Shown here: piece after piece, positions 12,645 to 21,264 of the stretch
Numbering within the stretch: the stretch's first letter is position 1
How the letters are laid out: each line of letters starts with the position of its first letter
Source of the DNA: Accumulibacter sp.
Lineage (GTDB): Bacteria; Pseudomonadota; Gammaproteobacteria; Burkholderiales; Rhodocyclaceae
DNA length: 64,000 bases
Reading direction: 5' to 3'
Assembly (NCBI RefSeq): GCF_023806625.1
Contig: NZ_JAMTDX010000062.1
Location: forward strand, 1 to 64,000
Notes under the pieces: generated by a model
Databases searched by the model: none
What the model saw: the letters and a program-made list of their open reading frames with translations, nothing else
Told to the model about the DNA's origin: nothing
Program-made: the position numbers and the translations under genes

Positions 12645-13259
12645 ATGCATCCTGGCAGGTGGTTCTTGCCGTTGTTGCTGGCCACGTCGTCGTGGCTGGT
12701 TCAGGCCGAGACCGGCGAATCGGCAGTGCCGGTGCCGGCGACTCTCGACGAGGCGCATGCGCAGCGTGCGCGTGCCGACGCGCTGCGTGCCGAGGCGGAG
12801 ACCCGCTACAAGGCCGAGCAGAACGAGTGCTACCGGAAGTTTCTGGTCACCGACTGCCTGGCGGCGGCCCGGAAGCGCTACACGGCAACGATCGCCGAGG
12901 CCCGCCGGATCGACGAACCGGCTCGTCATTTCGAGCGCGAGGCGAAGCGGCAGGAAGCCGAGGCGGAGGACGCCCAGCGGCTGGTCGACCATCAAAAGCG
13001 CGAAGCCGAGCAGGAGGAGAGCGCCAAGCGCTACCGCGCCGAGCAGCAGGCCAGGGCGGCCGAGCGCGAGCGAAAACTCGCCGACAAGGCCAGGCAGGCC
13101 GAGGAGGGGCGGCAGCGCGCAGCGGCCGAGCAGGCCAAGAGGCAGGCCCGGATCGAGAAGCGGGCGAACGAGCAGGCCAGGCGAGAAGCGAAGCGAGCGG
13201 CCGAGGGTAAGCCGGTGGCCGGCGAGAGCGGGCGGCCGCCCGCAGCCTCCGGCAATTGA
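12645..13259 (+). CDS. Periplasmic coiled-coil protein
   Basis: I recognise no enzyme family. The 204 residues begin with a clear Sec signal peptide (MHPGRWFLPLLLATSSWLVQA). Most of the remainder is a long Glu/Lys/Arg/Ala-rich helix with heptad character from about residue 40 to 190, interrupted by NECYRKFLVTDCLAAARKR with two cysteines that could form a disulfide. A strong Shine-Dalgarno (GGAGAGAAGGG) precedes ATG 12645. Similar proteins are annotated only as hypothetical or TolA-like. Its end faces ybiT. Confidence 0.75.
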   Translation: MHPGRWFLPLLLATSSWLVQAETGESAVPVPATLDEAHAQRARADALRAEAETRYKAEQNECYRKFLVTDCLAAARKRYTATIAEARRIDEPARHFEREAKRQEAEAEDAQRLVDHQKREAEQEESAKRYRAEQQARAAERERKLADKARQAEEGRQRAAAEQAKRQARIEKRANEQARREAKRAAEGKPVAGESGRPPAASGN

Positions 13260-13332
13260 CGAGCGTCGCGCGGGCTGCCGGGCAGGTGGGTGGGCCTGCG
13301 CGCCCGGTCCTCGTCCCGGCTGCTGCCGGCGT

Positions 13333-14955
13333 TCAGGAAATGCCCTGGCTGGCCAGGTAGTCCTCGTAGTTTCCCGGGTAGCCGATGACCTTGCCGTCCA
13401 CACGGATCTCGATGATCCGCGTGGCCAGCGATGAGACGAACTCCCGGTCATGCGAGACGAAGATCAGCGTTCCCCGGTATTTCTCGAGGGCCGTGTTCAG
13501 TGACTCGATCGATTCCATGTCCAGGTGGTTGGTCGGTTCGTCCATGACCAGGACATTCGGCTTCATGAGCATCAGCTTGCCGAAGATCATCCGCCCCTGC
13601 TCGCCGCCCGAGACGACGCGTACGGGCTTGCGCACCTCGTTACCCGAGAAGAGCAGCCGCCCGAGCGTGCCGCGGATCAGCGTCTCGAGGTCCTCGCCTT
13701 CGGCCGCGTTGGCCCGGGCGTAGCCGGCGATCCACTCGGTCAGACTCGCGTCGCTTTCGAAGTCGCGCGCATGGTCCTGGGCGTAATAGCCGGGCCGCGC
13801 CTTCTCGGCCCACTTGATGCTGCCGCGCTGGGGCTGGAGTTCACCGATCAGCAGCCTGAGCAGCGTCGTCTTGCCGACGCCGTTCTCACCGATGATCGCC
13901 AGCCGGTCGCCGCCGTTCAGCGCCAGATCGAGCTTGTCGAAGATCGGGCGGGCGCTTCCGGGATAGGCGAAGCGAAGGTTCTCGACCTCGACGGCTTGCC
14001 GATGCAGCCTGTCCTTGTCGTCGAATTCGAAGCGAATCCAGGGATACTGGCGCGACGAGGGCTTGACGTCCTCGGGTTTGAGCTTCTCGATCAGCTTGAG
14101 GCGCGAAGTCGCCTGTCTGGCCTTCGAGGCGTTGGCCGAGAAGCGGCGCACGAAACCCTGCAGTTCGGCGATCCGCTCCCTGGCTCGGGCGTTCGCGCTC
14201 TGCTGCCGTTCACGCGCCTGCGCGGCGGCTTCCATGAAGTCGTCGTAGTTCCCCGGATAGACCGTGATCCTGCCGTAATCGAGGTCGGCCATGTGCGTGC
14301 ACACCTGATTGAGGAAATGCCGGTCGTGCGAAATGATGACCATCGTGCTGTTGCGCTCGTTGATCACGTTTTCGAGCCAGCGGATCGTCGAGATGTCCAG
14401 GTTGTTGGTCGGCTCGTCGAGGAGCAGGATCTCGGGGTCGGCAAACAGCGCCTGGATCAACAGGACGCGCAGTTTCCAGCCCGGTGCGACGTCGCGCATC
14501 GGTCCGTAATGCTGCCTGGCGGGGATGCCGACGCCGAGCAGCAGCTCGCCGGCGCGGGCCTCGGCAGTGTAGCCGCCGTACTCGGCGAAGCGCCCCTCGA
14601 GTTCGGCGGCGTGCAGGTAGTCGTCCTCGGTGGCCTCCGGGTTGGCGTAGATCGCGTCCTTTTCGCAGAGGCAGGCCCACATCTCTTCGTGGCCCATCAT
14701 CACGACGTCGATGACCCGATGTTCCTCGAAGGCAAACTGGTCCTGGCGCAGATAGGCCATCCGTTCCTGCGGATCCTTGGCGACGTTGCCTGCCGTCGGC
14801 TCGAGCTGACCGGCGAGGATCTTCATGAACGTCGACTTGCCGGCGCCATTGGCGCCGATCAGTCCATAGCGATAGCCTTCGCCGAACTTGACCGAGACGT
14901 TCTCGAAGAGGGGCCTGGCCCCGAACTGCATGGTGATGTTGTTGGCGACGAGCAC
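13333..14955 (-). CDS. ybiT: ABC-F ATPase YbiT
   Basis: A cytoplasmic ABC-F protein with two ATPase domains and no membrane part; members act on the ribosome. Walker [10 protein letters not shown] is near residues 34-42, the first signature is the degenerate VAPGWKLR typical of YbiT, and Walker [12 protein letters not shown] follows. The second half has [18 protein letters not shown] and [10 protein letters not shown]. The linker ([21 protein letters not shown] onward) is the P-site tRNA interaction motif region of the family. The overall text is close to E. coli YbiT, and the length of 540 is normal. It lies downstream of the small lipoprotein gene on the same strand. Confidence 0.93.
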   Translation of the reverse strand: MLVANNITMQFGARPLFENVSVKFGEGYRYGLIGANGAGKSTFMKILAGQLEPTAGNVAKDPQERMAYLRQDQFAFEEHRVIDVVMMGHEEMWACLCEKDAIYANPEATEDDYLHAAELEGRFAEYGGYTAEARAGELLLGVGIPARQHYGPMRDVAPGWKLRVLLIQALFADPEILLLDEPTNNLDISTIRWLENVINERNSTMVIISHDRHFLNQVCTHMADLDYGRITVYPGNYDDFMEAAAQARERQQSANARARERIAELQGFVRRFSANASKARQATSRLKLIEKLKPEDVKPSSRQYPWIRFEFDDKDRLHRQAVEVENLRFAYPGSARPIFDKLDLALNGGDRLAIIGENGVGKTTLLRLLIGELQPQRGSIKWAEKARPGYYAQDHARDFESDASLTEWIAGYARANAAEGEDLETLIRGTLGRLLFSGNEVRKPVRVVSGGEQGRMIFGKLMLMKPNVLVMDEPTNHLDMESIESLNTALEKYRGTLIFVSHDREFVSSLATRIIEIRVDGKVIGYPGNYEDYLASQGIS

Positions 14956-15066
14956 GAAGAAACCTCGGAAAAATCATTGCGTTGCTGAAGGGGCGCTATT
15001 GTACTCCAGGGCCGGCGAAGAATCCCGCCGACGGCCACGGCTGGGCCACGCCGAGCAGCGAGCCGA

Positions 15067-15438
15067 TTAGCGCGGAATGCGTTCGGGAAGCGACGGTTGC
15101 CCGGAGGGCAGGAAGGCGAAGGCATCCGCGCCGGCAAACCACTCGAGATTCAGTCCATCGACGACGATGGTTACCGGCACCTCGTGGGTCTTTCCGGCGC
15201 AGGCAATGCTGGCCAGCGCCTCGAAGCGCTTGTCGCTGCCGCTGATCACCCGTACGGCGAGTACTTCGGCCCCTGCGGCCCTGAACCGCGGGTCGCGTTG
15301 CAGGTTCTGCTGCATCGAAGTCTTGGCCAGATCGCCGACCTTCTCGGGTTCGGGGAAACAGCCGGCGAGCGCGAGTACGACAGCGAGTGCGGCGAGGCCG
15401 TGCGGGCTGAAGGGCATCGAAGGCTTCGTTTCGGGCAT
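15067..15438 (-). CDS. Small lipoprotein of unknown function
   Basis: 123 residues. A lipoprotein signal is visible: a hydrophobic stretch GLAALAVVLALAGC with the lipobox LAGC at residues 24-27. The mature part has one later cysteine (SIACAGKT) and a beta-rich pattern, EVPVTIVVDGLNLEWFAG. I recognise no named family. ATG 15438 gives the signal directly at the N-terminus; the frame is open further upstream to 15831 without family support. It is the last gene of the 18.8-15.1 kb minus-strand run. Confidence 0.75.
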   Translation of the reverse strand: MPETKPSMPFSPHGLAALAVVLALAGCFPEPEKVGDLAKTSMQQNLQRDPRFRAAGAEVLAVRVISGSDKRFEALASIACAGKTHEVPVTIVVDGLNLEWFAGADAFAFLPSGQPSLPERIPR

Positions 15439-15533
15439 CGGTGGTCGTCGGGGGGATCGGCTGGCGATCGCGCTGGCGGTGGAGTTGCGCGCCGACTCTG
15501 CGACAGGCCGGCACGCGGGTCGCGGGTTGCAGC

Positions 15534-16043
15534 TCATCGGCCGTTGCTCGGCGGCAAGGCGATCAGCAGGGCGTCGAGTTCCTCCCAGAGCGGGTCGCAG
15601 AGCCCGGGACGCCACGCTGCCTGCCGGAAGGCCGAGTGTTCCCGGCGGTAGGTTTCCCAAAGACCCTGCCGCTGGTCGGCGACGCAGCAGCGCACGTTGG
15701 CCAGTCGGTCGGCAGCCTTGGCGACCAGCGCGAGTTCGTGTGGCCCGTCGACGCCGGCCAGCCGCGCGTATGTCCCGGCCTTGCGCTCGGCGCGGGTCGT
15801 TCCCGGCGGGTCGGTGAGCAGGCCGACGCATTCGGCGACCAGCGGGCCGAAGCGCTCGCGGATCTCGTGCTCGGTCACCGGCGTGTCTTCGACGACGTCG
15901 TGCAGGTAGCCAAGTATCTGGGCTTCGACACCGTACGGCGCAAGCAGATCGACGACCGCCTCGAGGTGCCAGGCATACGGTCGGTCGCCGTACTTCTGTT
16001 CACCGTGGGCGGCGAGGGCGAATGAGCGGGCGTCGTCAAGCAT
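15534..16043 (-). CDS. Small HD hydrolase, possible small alarmone hydrolase
   Basis: 169 residues resembling the HD domain of RelA/SpoT and MESH1. Residues visible: YAWHLEAVVDLL (His ligand), YLHDVVEDT (HD pair followed by the ED pair used in ppGpp hydrolases), and ALVAKAADRLANV (KxxDxxN). The synthetase and regulatory domains of SpoT are absent, so it is a stand-alone hydrolase candidate acting on (p)ppGpp or NADPH-like substrates (inference). The ATG overlaps the desaturase-like gene by 8 bp. Confidence 0.78.
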   Translation of the reverse strand: MLDDARSFALAAHGEQKYGDRPYAWHLEAVVDLLAPYGVEAQILGYLHDVVEDTPVTEHEIRERFGPLVAECVGLLTDPPGTTRAERKAGTYARLAGVDGPHELALVAKAADRLANVRCCVADQRQGLWETYRREHSAFRQAAWRPGLCDPLWEELDALLIALPPSNGR

Positions 16044-17031
16044 GATCTTCGGTGGCCCCGGTCGGCGCAGTCCGGCGCGCGGCGAGCGCGGCGACCATGG
16101 CCTGGATTCCTTCGCACTGCTGCCGCCAGAAGCCGCTCCGTGCCGCGGACTCGGGGAGGGGGCCGTGGGTCAGCCCGGAGGCAGGCAATTCGTGTCCGCG
16201 ATACTGGGTCTTGAAGAGCTGGTCCCAGACGGGGAAGAGAACCGCGAAGTTGCAGCCCGAGCGATAGGCGTCGCCTGGCGGGAGTTCGAGCGCATGGTGC
16301 CAGCGGTGGTAGCGCGGACTGACCAGGAGGAGTTCGCCGAAGCGTCCGAACGACAGACGCGCGTTGACGTGCGCGAGGTTCTCGACGGTCTTCACGGCGA
16401 TCAACAGTCCGACGAAGTGTCCGGGGGGAACGCCGACGATCAGCGCGACGACGGCGAACCAGGCGCCGCCGATCAGGTCGTCGAGCAGATGGTTGCGGCT
16501 GTCGGTCCACAGGGTCATCTGACGTTGCGTATGGTGAATCGCATGCAGGGCCCACCACCAGCCGAAGGTGTGCGACAGGCGGTGGCGCCAGTATTCGGCG
16601 AAGTCGAGAACGACGAGATAGACGAGGAAACTTGCCAGGGGCCGGGTCTCGAGGCCCGGAAAGAGGTCCTCGAGTTGCGGGGGAATGATGTCGTGGAAGC
16701 GCAGCCAGCCGTCGATGGTCAGGAAGAGCGGCGCGAGCAGTGCGAAGACGAAGAGCGGGATGATCCCGAGACGGTCGAGCAGCGAGTACAGCACGTCGAC
16801 GCGCACGGCCCTTCGATCCGGCCAGACCTCGATCGGGCGCAGCGCCTCGAGCGGGCGCAGCAGCAGGAAGGCGACGCTGATCTGCAGCACGCCGGCAAGG
16901 AAGAACTCGATCGCGTCGAAAGCCATCTCGACGTGGCTGGCGAGTCCCAGCGCGAGCAGCGGGGGCTGGACAATCCGGTCGAGCAGCCAGGCCTGAACGC
17001 CGACGAAGGCCTCGACGAGTGCTTCGATCAT
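16036..17031 (-). CDS. Sterol-desaturase / fatty-acid-hydroxylase family membrane protein
   Basis: 331 residues with several membrane segments and the di-iron histidine boxes of the family: HRLSH at 150-154, HAIHH at 163-167, and YHRWHH at 241-246. A further His in HVNARLSF (221) fits the fourth ligand region. Members hydroxylate or desaturate membrane lipids in the inner membrane. The exact substrate is unknown. The start codon overlaps the deacetylase stop as ATGA, and the stop overlaps the HD gene, so these are co-translated. Confidence 0.88.
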   Translation of the reverse strand: MIEALVEAFVGVQAWLLDRIVQPPLLALGLASHVEMAFDAIEFFLAGVLQISVAFLLLRPLEALRPIEVWPDRRAVRVDVLYSLLDRLGIIPLFVFALLAPLFLTIDGWLRFHDIIPPQLEDLFPGLETRPLASFLVYLVVLDFAEYWRHRLSHTFGWWWALHAIHHTQRQMTLWTDSRNHLLDDLIGGAWFAVVALIVGVPPGHFVGLLIAVKTVENLAHVNARLSFGRFGELLLVSPRYHRWHHALELPPGDAYRSGCNFAVLFPVWDQLFKTQYRGHELPASGLTHGPLPESAARSGFWRQQCEGIQAMVAALAARRTAPTGATEDHA

Positions 17032-17780
17032 TGGCGGCTGGCGAGCGTCGCGAAGCAGAAGCCCCTGGCCTTGAGGCCGCTGATCAGCGGATCGATCATC
17101 GGGGCGAAGGGATCCTTGCGTGACCAGATGCCCAGGTGAGCCATGACGATGTCGCCATCCCTGAGACGGTCGAGCGCGCGCTGTACGAGCAGGGCGTTCG
17201 GGTAGGCCTCGGAAGGCAGCTCGTCACCGAGGAAACCGGCCGCTGCCCAGCCGACGTGGCGGTAGCCGCAGGCCTGTGCAGCGGCCAGAGTGTTCGCCGT
17301 CGTCCGGCCTCCCGGTGCCCGCCAGAGCGGGTCGAGGCCGCGCCCGGTGAGCTCGCGGAAACGGCTGTCGGGCTCCTTGAGCTCCCCACAGATCGCACGC
17401 GCATCGAGCATCTCGCTGCGTCCGTCGAGCAGTCGGTAGCGCACCCGGTCGCCGACGTCCTCCCGGAAGCTGCCGTGGCGCCAGGTGTGGCTGCCGAAGG
17501 CGTGGCCCTCAACGACGCGCGCCTGCCAGTAGGGCGCCCAGGCCGGGTCGAGCGCATGATCGCCGCGGCTGGTCTTCTCCTGGGCGAGGAAGAAGGTCGC
17601 CTTGACCTCATGTCTGGCGAGCGTCGCAGCGATCAGATCGGCGTGGCGCATGTTGCCGGTGTCGAATGTCAGATACAGCGTTCCCTTGCAGGCCGGCGGA
17701 GCAGCCGCGGTCGCACCGACCTCGACCGTGCCGCTGGCGAGGATCGCGGCGGCAACAAAGCGGACCACCTCGCGTTTCAT
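17028..17780 (-). CDS. Polysaccharide-deacetylase family protein with altered first motif
   Basis: 250 residues with a signal peptide and a NodB-type fold. Motif 1 is TFDTG at residues 38-42 where most family members have TFDDG, so the second Asp, a metal ligand, is Thr. Motif 2 is HTWRH (98-102), motif 3 RAPGG (154-158), and the late His is in VMAHLG (215). The catalytic Asp and the two metal His remain. It is predicted to act on an envelope or extracellular glycan, or to be a non-canonical member. ATG 17780 overlaps the upstream propeller gene stop as ATGA. Confidence 0.88.
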   Translation of the reverse strand: MKREVVRFVAAAILASGTVEVGATAAAPPACKGTLYLTFDTGNMRHADLIAATLARHEVKATFFLAQEKTSRGDHALDPAWAPYWQARVVEGHAFGSHTWRHGSFREDVGDRVRYRLLDGRSEMLDARAICGELKEPDSRFRELTGRGLDPLWRAPGGRTTANTLAAAQACGYRHVGWAAAGFLGDELPSEAYPNALLVQRALDRLRDGDIVMAHLGIWSRKDPFAPMIDPLISGLKARGFCFATLASRQ

Positions 17781-18778
17781 CGCAGGCCGGCGTGGTTGAG
17801 GAAGAAGACGCCGTGCGGCGAGCTGCCAACCGGGATCGAGAGCTTGAGCTTCTTGCCGACCAGGTCGACGACCTGGACATTGCGCGCGAAGCGTGCGGTC
17901 GCCCAGAGCTCCTTGCCGTCGGCGCGCACGATCATGTCGTCGGGCCCTCCGGGAACTTCGTACTTCTCGACGACCGACAGGGTCCGCGTGTCGAGCAGCG
18001 AGATGCTGCCATCGACGGTGCGGTTCGAAACGTAGAAATGGCGCTTGTCGCCTTTCGGCTGCAGATTGTGCGCCGCCGTACCAGTGGCGATCTTCCTGAC
18101 GCTCTGCCGTGCGCGCCAGTCGATCACTTCGACGACACCCTCGCCCATGCAGGCGACCAGCAGATAGCGGTTGTCGGGCGACATCACGATGCCTGCCGGC
18201 GTCGCCGCGACCGGCATCACCCAGGCGACCTTCTGCGTCGCGAGGTCGATCGCCATGATCTGGTTCGAATCCTGGAGGGTGACGAAGACGAACTGGCTGT
18301 TGTCGTCGAAGGCGAGGTGCGAGGGTGTCTTCGGCGCGGGCAGGCGAGCGACGAGCCGGAAATCGTTCGGATCGTAGAGATCGACCCGGTCGAGGCGCAG
18401 CGAGGTGGCGACGAACCACTTCAGGTCGGGCGAGTAGCCGAGCTGGTAGGGATCCGAGATGTTGCGCACGCGCTTCTGTTCCTTGCCCGTCCGCGGGTCG
18501 AAGAAGACCAGCTGGTTCGACGCGGCGCAGGCGACGATCAGCGACTTGTCGTCGGGAGTCGGCATCAGGTGGTGTGGCTCCTTGCAGACGCTGACCTTGC
18601 CGGTGACCGAATAGGTCTCGGTGTCGATCAGGCTCAGCGTCCCGTCGGCCGAATTCAGCGCGATCGCCAGGTCGCCGGCAGCAGCGGCGGTGACGCCAGC
18701 CGCGCAGAGCAGTCCGACCGACACCGCTGAGGCGAGGCGTCGGAAAGGGGAAACGAAGCGTCGAAGGGTCATGATCAC
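17777..18778 (-). CDS. YncE-like beta-propeller protein (YVTN repeats)
   Basis: 333 residues with an N-terminal signal sequence (to about residue 35) and at least six blade-like repeats of the form TPSHLAFDDNSQFVFVT, AGIVMSPDNRYLLVA, or DDMIVRADGKELWAT. This is the YVTN/YncE seven-bladed propeller pattern. Such proteins are periplasmic and bind partners or ligands; no active site can be named. It is the first gene of a tightly overlapping operon with the deacetylase, desaturase-like and HD genes, which suggests a joint envelope role (inference). Confidence 0.88.
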   Translation of the reverse strand: MIMTLRRFVSPFRRLASAVSVGLLCAAGVTAAAAGDLAIALNSADGTLSLIDTETYSVTGKVSVCKEPHHLMPTPDDKSLIVACAASNQLVFFDPRTGKEQKRVRNISDPYQLGYSPDLKWFVATSLRLDRVDLYDPNDFRLVARLPAPKTPSHLAFDDNSQFVFVTLQDSNQIMAIDLATQKVAWVMPVAATPAGIVMSPDNRYLLVACMGEGVVEVIDWRARQSVRKIATGTAAHNLQPKGDKRHFYVSNRTVDGSISLLDTRTLSVVEKYEVPGGPDDMIVRADGKELWATARFARNVQVVDLVGKKLKLSIPVGSSPHGVFFLNHAGLR

Positions 18779-18849
18779 GATACGGCGGGCTCGATGGGGT
18801 GGCTGACGGGCACTGACTTTCGCGCCGCAGAGAGAGACGCTGGAGAAGG

Positions 18850-19236
18850 TCAGCTCTTGCGCTGGATCAACTCGATCCGGTAGCCATCGGGATCTTCGAC
18901 GAAGGCGATCACCGTCGTTCCGTGCTTCATCGGTCCAGCTTCGCGGACGACCCTGCCGCCGCGCTGCCGGATCTGCTCGCAGGCAGCGTAGGCATCGGGT
19001 ACTTCGATGGCCACGTGGCCGAAGCCGCTGCCGAGTTCGTAGGAGGCGGTGTCCCAGTTGTGCGTCAGCTCGAGTACGGCGCCCTCGGATTCCGGCCCAT
19101 AACCGACGAAAGCCAGCGTAAAACGCCCTGCCGGGTAGTCCTGACGGCGCAGCAGGCGCATGCCGAGGACTTCCGTGTAGAACGCCAGCGAGCGATCGAG
19201 GTCGCCGACGCGGATCATCGTGTGCAGGATCCTCAT
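18850..19236 (-). CDS. gloA: Lactoylglutathione lyase (glyoxalase I)
   Basis: Converts the hemithioacetal of methylglyoxal and glutathione to S-lactoylglutathione. The 128 residues carry the metal ligands at the same positions as E. coli GlxI: His5, Glu56, His74 and Glu122. The sequence [13 protein letters not shown] near the end is typical. The neighbours (a YgjP-like peptidase and plsC) follow a gene order common in betaproteobacteria. Confidence 0.96.
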   Translation of the reverse strand: MRILHTMIRVGDLDRSLAFYTEVLGMRLLRRQDYPAGRFTLAFVGYGPESEGAVLELTHNWDTASYELGSGFGHVAIEVPDAYAACEQIRQRGGRVVREAGPMKHGTTVIAFVEDPDGYRIELIQRKS

Positions 19237-19245
19237 CTCTTCTCC

Positions 19246-20007
19246 TTACCAGTGGGGGCAGTGCGCTTCGTGCTGCTTCAGGGCCGCGCGCGCAACAGGG
19301 TAGTCGGGGTACAACTCTGCGACGATCGACCAGAAACGCGGGCTATGGTTCATTTCCCGCAGGTGTGCGACTTCGTGGACGACCACGTAGTCGATCACCG
19401 GCAGCGGGAAGTGGATCAGTCGCCAGTTCAGGCGGATCCCGTTGTGCGCGTGGCAGCTGCCCCAGCGCTTGCGGGCAGCCGACAGCGCCAGGCGCGGCGG
19501 ATCGACACCGGTTTGCCGCGCGTAGTGGGCCAGCCGGTCAATGAACAGCGCGTGGGCGTGCTCGCGCAGTGTCCGTTCGAGCAGGCGCGGGCCGTCGTCC
19601 GGCGTGCGCAGGCAGAGGCTCAGTGTCGGGTTCTCCGACTCCAGGTCCCAGAGACAGCGGTTGCTCCCCGGTCTGAGGCGGATGGTGACCGGCTTGCCGA
19701 GCACCGGCAGACACAGGCCGTCGGTCAGCTGCAGTCGCTCGGGTGGGCGGCGCGCCTGCCACTCGTCGAGCTTCCGGTTAATCCACTCGGCGTGGCGGGC
19801 GATCAGCGACTCGATTTCGCGTAGCGTCACGCGATGCGGAGCGCCGACGCGCAGACCGCGGTGATCGATGGTCAGCCCGATCGTCCGTCGGGGAGCGCGA
19901 CGCAGGAGGTAAGGCACCCTCCGGCCCCCGAGGTCGATGCTCCGGGCGATCTCTGCGGGCGGTAGTGCCGCGGAGCGCACCGCTTCAGGCGGCAACGGCA
20001 TCGGCAC
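19246..20007 (-). CDS. YgjP-like zinc metallopeptidase
   Basis: 253 residues of the M48-related YgjP/DUF45 family. HEVAH at 211-215 gives the two zinc His and the glutamate, and the third His is in MNHSPRFW (221). A preceding KRWGSCHAHNGIRLNW block is also diagnostic. It is cytoplasmic with unknown targets. The N-terminus overlaps the plsC end by 23 bp, so it is co-expressed with the glycyl-tRNA synthetase / plsC group. Confidence 0.9.
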   Translation of the reverse strand: MPMPLPPEAVRSAALPPAEIARSIDLGGRRVPYLLRRAPRRTIGLTIDHRGLRVGAPHRVTLREIESLIARHAEWINRKLDEWQARRPPERLQLTDGLCLPVLGKPVTIRLRPGSNRCLWDLESENPTLSLCLRTPDDGPRLLERTLREHAHALFIDRLAHYARQTGVDPPRLALSAARKRWGSCHAHNGIRLNWRLIHFPLPVIDYVVVHEVAHLREMNHSPRFWSIVAELYPDYPVARAALKQHEAHCPHW

Positions 20008-20728
20008 GCGACGGGTAGCGGTGTGGCGACAGGCGCTGCATCTCGGTGTCGATCCATGCGGCGACGAGTGCGTTGATCTTCGCCGCGGACTTGCCGGCCG
20101 GGTCGATCGGTGGTCCGATGCTCACCGTGATCACTCCCGGCGAGATCGCGAACGTGCTCTTCCGCCAGAACTCGCCGGCGTCGAGCGCGACCGGAACGAC
20201 CTTGGCTCCGGTGCGTTTGGCGAGGTGCGCGCCACCGGGCTTGTAGCGCGACGTCTGACCCGGCTCGACACGCGTCCCCTCGGGGAAGATGATCACCCAG
20301 TAGCCGGCCGCGAGACGCTCGGCGCCCTGGTCGAAGACCTGCTTCAACGCGTCCTTGGCGGCCGCACGATCGATGGCGATCATCTTCAGCGCGGCCAACG
20401 CCCAGCCGAAGAACGGCACGCTGATCAGCTCCTTCTTGAGCACGAAGACGAGCGGCGGGAAGATCGCCTGCAGGCCGACGGTTTCCCACGCCGACTGGTG
20501 CTTCGACATGACGATCGACGGCTCGGCGGGAATGTTCTCTCGCCCGAGTACGCGGTAGTCCAGGCCAACGACAACCTTGCAGAGGCCGAGGATGCAGTAG
20601 CGCCAGACGGCGAGCAGCCAGTAGCGTACGGAGATCGGAAGGATCACGGCGAGCGAGATCAGCAGCCCGTAGAGCATGGTCAGCAACACGGCCGGCGGCA
20701 TGAAGATCAGGGTGCGCAGAGCCGCCAT
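19985..20728 (-). CDS. plsC: 1-acyl-sn-glycerol-3-phosphate acyltransferase
   Basis: 247 residues, an inner-membrane enzyme adding the second acyl chain in phosphatidate synthesis. The acceptor motif is KHQSAWE (His77, Glu82), the HX4E variant of HX4D seen in many betaproteobacterial homologues. FPEGTR is at 148-153. Two hydrophobic N-terminal segments anchor it. ATG 20728 forms TGATG with the gmhB stop. The frame is open to 21190, but upstream it only mirrors gmhB. Confidence 0.92.
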   Translation of the reverse strand: MAALRTLIFMPPAVLLTMLYGLLISLAVILPISVRYWLLAVWRYCILGLCKVVVGLDYRVLGRENIPAEPSIVMSKHQSAWETVGLQAIFPPLVFVLKKELISVPFFGWALAALKMIAIDRAAAKDALKQVFDQGAERLAAGYWVIIFPEGTRVEPGQTSRYKPGGAHLAKRTGAKVVPVALDAGEFWRKSTFAISPGVITVSIGPPIDPAGKSAAKINALVAAWIDTEMQRLSPHRYPSRADAVAA

Positions 20729-21264
20729 CACGAACCAATGATGAAGTCGGTGGCTGCAGCGAGGTCGGGAAAGATCAGCGTGCCTTCGGGGAGCCCGCCG
20801 TCGGCCTGCGTCTTCGTTCCCTTTCCGGTCATCACGAGCAACGGCAGCGCCTTGACCGCGGCGGCCGCCTGCAGGTCGCGCAGCGAGTCGCCGACCGACG
20901 GTGTCCCGGGCAGATCGATGTTGAAGCAGCCGGCGATCCTTTCGAACATCCCGGTCTGCGGCTTGCGGCAGCGACAGCCCATTTCCGCCGAGTGCGGGCA
21001 ATAGAAGATGGCATCGATGCGCCCCCCGGCCGCATGGACGGCCCGGTGCATCTTGTCGTGGATCGCGTTGAGCGTGTCCATGTCGAACAGGCCGCGCGCG
21101 AGTCCCGACTGGTTGGTGGCCACGACGACGCGATAGCCGGCCTGATTGAGCCGGGCGATCGCTTCGAGGCTGCCCGGGATCGGTCGCCATTCGGCGGGCG
21201 ACTTGATGAACTGGCTCGAGTCGTAGTTGATGACCCCGTCGCGGTCGAGAATGACGAGCTTCAT
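20728..21264 (-). CDS. gmhB: D-glycero-beta-D-manno-heptose-1,7-bisphosphate 7-phosphatase
   Basis: A HAD phosphatase for LPS core heptose synthesis. The nucleophile motif is LDRDGVIN with Asp7 and Asp9. ATNQSG supplies motif 2, and CPHSAEMGCRCRKP is the zinc-binding loop that marks GmhB. The later GDSLRD supplies the acidic metal ligands. 178 residues is the usual length. The start codon overlaps the glyS stop as ATGA. Confidence 0.95.
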   Translation of the reverse strand: MKLVILDRDGVINYDSSQFIKSPAEWRPIPGSLEAIARLNQAGYRVVVATNQSGLARGLFDMDTLNAIHDKMHRAVHAAGGRIDAIFYCPHSAEMGCRCRKPQTGMFERIAGCFNIDLPGTPSVGDSLRDLQAAAAVKALPLLVMTGKGTKTQADGGLPEGTLIFPDLAAATDFIIGS

